Below, in pieces: positions 62,452 through 64,000 of a stretch of 64,000 bases of DNA (positions are counted from its first letter, which is position 1; the number at the start of each line of letters is the position of its first letter). The position numbers were made by a program, and so were the translations under genes. The DNA comes from Lentisphaerota bacterium (GTDB lineage: Bacteria; Verrucomicrobiota; Lentisphaeria; Victivallales; Victivallaceae), in the NCBI GenBank assembly GCA_024225035.1, contig JAAEMX010000177.1, forward strand, positions 1 to 64,000, read 5' to 3'. The notes beneath the pieces were generated by a model. It saw only the letters and a program-made list of their open reading frames with translations, had not been told where the DNA came from and searched no databases.

Positions 62452-63338
62452 CGCTGAACACCAAGCCAGCCTTCGCGCCCCGGAAAAGATTCCTGAGCAA
62501 CGCGTCCTTCCGGAATATTACCAGCATCTGCTGCAAGTTCACCTAACGGACAAAAACTCCAGCCGTCACGAATTGCCAAGGTCAAATATTCATCAAACAT
62601 ATGCTGGCATTTTCCGCCCTCAGCTTCAGCATGTATCGTAAGTACATTCAATTCACCAGGCTTAAGCTTCTTAAGCATATATTCATTATAATTATCATCA
62701 GTAATACCATCACGCCCGACAACTTCATCATAAGTGGGCATCGTTACAGGAACCTGCACCTGATCAAGCGGTTTACCATTCAAAACGGGACGGAATATAT
62801 GAGTTCCGCGACAGTCACTGTTATATACAAAAGGAAATCCGGCTTTTTCTTCAAGGAGAGAATCAGTGCAGCGCCAACCCGGCACTGCCGAAGAAACTGG
62901 CGCTTCTCCACAGATAGCAGTGAGACAGTCAACGCCTTTTTTTAAAGACTTGCGAATCTGTTCCGCCTTCATCTTATCAACTTTTGCCTGAATACGATGA
63001 TGATCCCAGGCATGAAGACCAATTTCCTGTCCACTTTCATGTGCGGCTTTTATAACATTACCCAAACGCTTCCCTATTTGAAGCCCCGGCCATGCAGTGC
63101 CCATAAGCACTATCTCAGGGCCATAGAGTCCTGCAGCATTGGTGCGCAGCATTTTCCAGGCAAATGCAGGCTTCAGCATGCGCCACAGGTGACGTCCCAT
63201 ATTATCAGGGCCGACAGAAAAGTAAAATGTCCCTTTAATTTTATGCTTCTTAAAAATACGCAGTAAATTCGGAACGCCTTGCTTTGTTCCCCTGAAAGTA
63301 TCTACATCTACTCTCAGCCCAATCACTTTATCCTTCAT
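62448..63338 (-). CDS. arnD: Ara4FN-phosphoundecaprenol deformylase ArnD
   Basis: A 296-residue polysaccharide-deacetylase-fold enzyme. GLRVDVDTFRGTKQGVPNLL holds the catalytic aspartates, KGTFYFSVGPDNMGRHLWRMLKP and GLYGPEIVLMGTAWPGLQIGKRLG are diagnostic of ArnD, and HAWDHHRIQ gives the metal-binding histidines. YNSDCRGTHIFRPV and EGREGWLGVQ-type ending (GREGWLGVQR) also match. It deformylates the lipid-linked sugar in the Ara4N pathway of lipid A modification, which lowers polymyxin binding. The ATG overlaps the end of the preceding arnT-like gene by 11 bases; they are translated together. Confidence 0.93.
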   Translation of the reverse strand: MKDKVIGLRVDVDTFRGTKQGVPNLLRIFKKHKIKGTFYFSVGPDNMGRHLWRMLKPAFAWKMLRTNAAGLYGPEIVLMGTAWPGLQIGKRLGNVIKAAHESGQEIGLHAWDHHRIQAKVDKMKAEQIRKSLKKGVDCLTAICGEAPVSSAVPGWRCTDSLLEEKAGFPFVYNSDCRGTHIFRPVLNGKPLDQVQVPVTMPTYDEVVGRDGITDDNYNEYMLKKLKPGELNVLTIHAEAEGGKCQHMFDEYLTLAIRDGWSFCPLGELAADAGNIPEGRVAQESFPGREGWLGVQR

Positions 63339-64000
63339 TATTCAGCACCCAGTAGTAATCTCTTCTGATCTTAAATCTTTTAACTTTTTTAAATCCTGCA
63401 GCAAGCAATGGTTTAATATCTTCGTCATCGCCACAGAGTAGATAGACAGTTTTACCCGGCGCAAGTTTTTCACCATCCCTATATTCAGGAAGTTTGCGAT
63501 CCAAATAAAAAACAGCTCCGCCACTGATACGTTCAATCGGGCGGTACAACCTGAGATCGTTTCCTTTATTGAGCAGGTTCTCGCAATAATCAAACAGAGG
63601 ATGATATGATTTACGTCCGTTCTGTGCAGCAAAAATTACTGTATCGATTGATACATAAGTAAAAGCCAAACCAACCAGAAAAGCGAATGACGCCCGGCGC
63701 ACCTGCCCTCTAAGCATTGCCGCAAGCATCCACAATCCAGCTACAAGCATTATCATACTTGAAACATAAGCCATGACCGAAAGCTTAACCACCAGACCAA
63801 CTATGAAAAAGGCAATTCCTGCTCCAATCATAGCTATGCATAACACTGATGACAAAATTTTAACAGCAAGGTTTACGTAATCAAATTTTTCAGGAAGCTT
63901 AAACTTACCAGTCAGAAGATCAGCTACCATAGAGCCTATCATCAAAGTTTCCGCTGCATAAAGCGGCAAAACATATACTTGACGTTTTCCTGCGGACATA
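63328..64000 (-). CDS. C-terminal part of an ArnT-like glycosyltransferase (runs off window)
   Basis: About 224 C-terminal residues are visible; the frame enters from beyond base 64000, and the first Met at 63999 is probably internal. SAGKRQVYVLPLYAAETLMIGSMVADLLTG is the segment that follows the lipid-binding loop in ArnT/GT39 proteins (S-x-x-K-R-x-x-Y-x-L-P). Several membrane helices and a periplasmic C-terminal domain follow. It transfers Ara4N from undecaprenyl phosphate to lipid A if it is a true ArnT. Overlap with arnD supports the pathway. The N-terminal catalytic part is not visible, so a related GT39 enzyme cannot be excluded. Confidence 0.8.
   Translation of the reverse strand, partial: MSAGKRQVYVLPLYAAETLMIGSMVADLLTGKFKLPEKFDYVNLAVKILSSVLCIAMIGAGIAFFIVGLVVKLSVMAYVSSMIMLVAGLWMLAAMLRGQVRRASFAFLVGLAFTYVSIDTVIFAAQNGRKSYHPLFDYCENLLNKGNDLRLYRPIERISGGAVFYLDRKLPEYRDGEKLAPGKTVYLLCGDDEDIKPLLAAGFKKVKRFKIRRDYYWVLNNEG

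Overview
The window looks like the chromosome of a Gram-negative polysaccharide-degrading bacterium of the PVC group, most likely Lentisphaerota. This is an inference. It rests on a type III glutamine synthetase, an LL-diaminopimelate aminotransferase, many lipoproteins and secreted proteins, sulfatase, GH16, GH20 and GH36 genes with AraC, LacI and IclR regulators, and Ara4N lipid A genes. No rRNA gene is present. The only tRNA seen is tRNA-Leu(CAA) at 21034-21119.

Layout. 1-1141: an edge-truncated GT-C-type membrane protein on the minus strand. 1652-3917: a prophage remnant with the end of a tail X protein, tail protein D, a small protein carrying phospholipase A2 motifs, and an overlapping membrane protein/lipoprotein pair that looks like spanins. 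4265-7453: a frameshifted glycosyltransferase, a secreted CD39-type nucleotidase and an isoprenylcysteine-methyltransferase-like membrane protein. 7605-11922: a PatB-type lyase facing a minus-strand arsenical/thiol-redox operon (arsR, permease, thioredoxin-like, ArsF-like, ArsG-like) with twin operators. 11949-16875: an orphan oligopeptide ATPase, a NimA-like protein, a collision of two truncated genes, a shortened AraC regulator and an unknown multi-membrane protein. 16951-23137: broken GH16 and GH20 genes, with two small orphan genes and the tRNA between them. 23316-31635: gyrB, recA, a large TPR protein and an ExbB/ExbD/TonB-like set, all on the minus strand. 32023-34167: glnN behind a sigma-54-type promoter with three palindromes upstream. 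34463-40127: SDR, GyrI-like, Gfo/Idh, LacI and an alkaline-phosphatase-superfamily gene whose 5' leader folds like a regulatory RNA. 40963-45652: a broken FAD oxidoreductase, an IclR regulator with matching operators, and GH36. 45703-52165: housekeeping genes (hslO, nfu, dapL, pdxB, thiI, nfo). 52963-55010: a hotdog-like protein and an MFS exporter. 55279-57872: the alpha ribosomal operon (rpmJ, rpsM, rpsK, rpoA, rplQ) without rpsD. 58121-64000: a zinc ribbon protein, two paralogous lipoproteins, rhaA with its AraC regulator, arnD and a partial arnT-like gene.

A recurrent theme is selective gene damage. The GT4, sulfatase, AraC, GH16, GH20, FAD-oxidoreductase and probably GH36 genes carry frameshifts, in-frame stops or truncations. 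Neighbouring core genes (gyrB, recA, glnN, rpoA, ribosomal proteins) are intact. Several frameshifts lie in short homopolymers, so sequencing error must be excluded. The in-frame stops and the truncation junction cannot be explained that way.

The most novel-looking item is the structured leader at 40128-40352. It combines a promoter, a branched purine-rich fold and a possible terminator/antiterminator pair directly before the phosphatase-superfamily gene.
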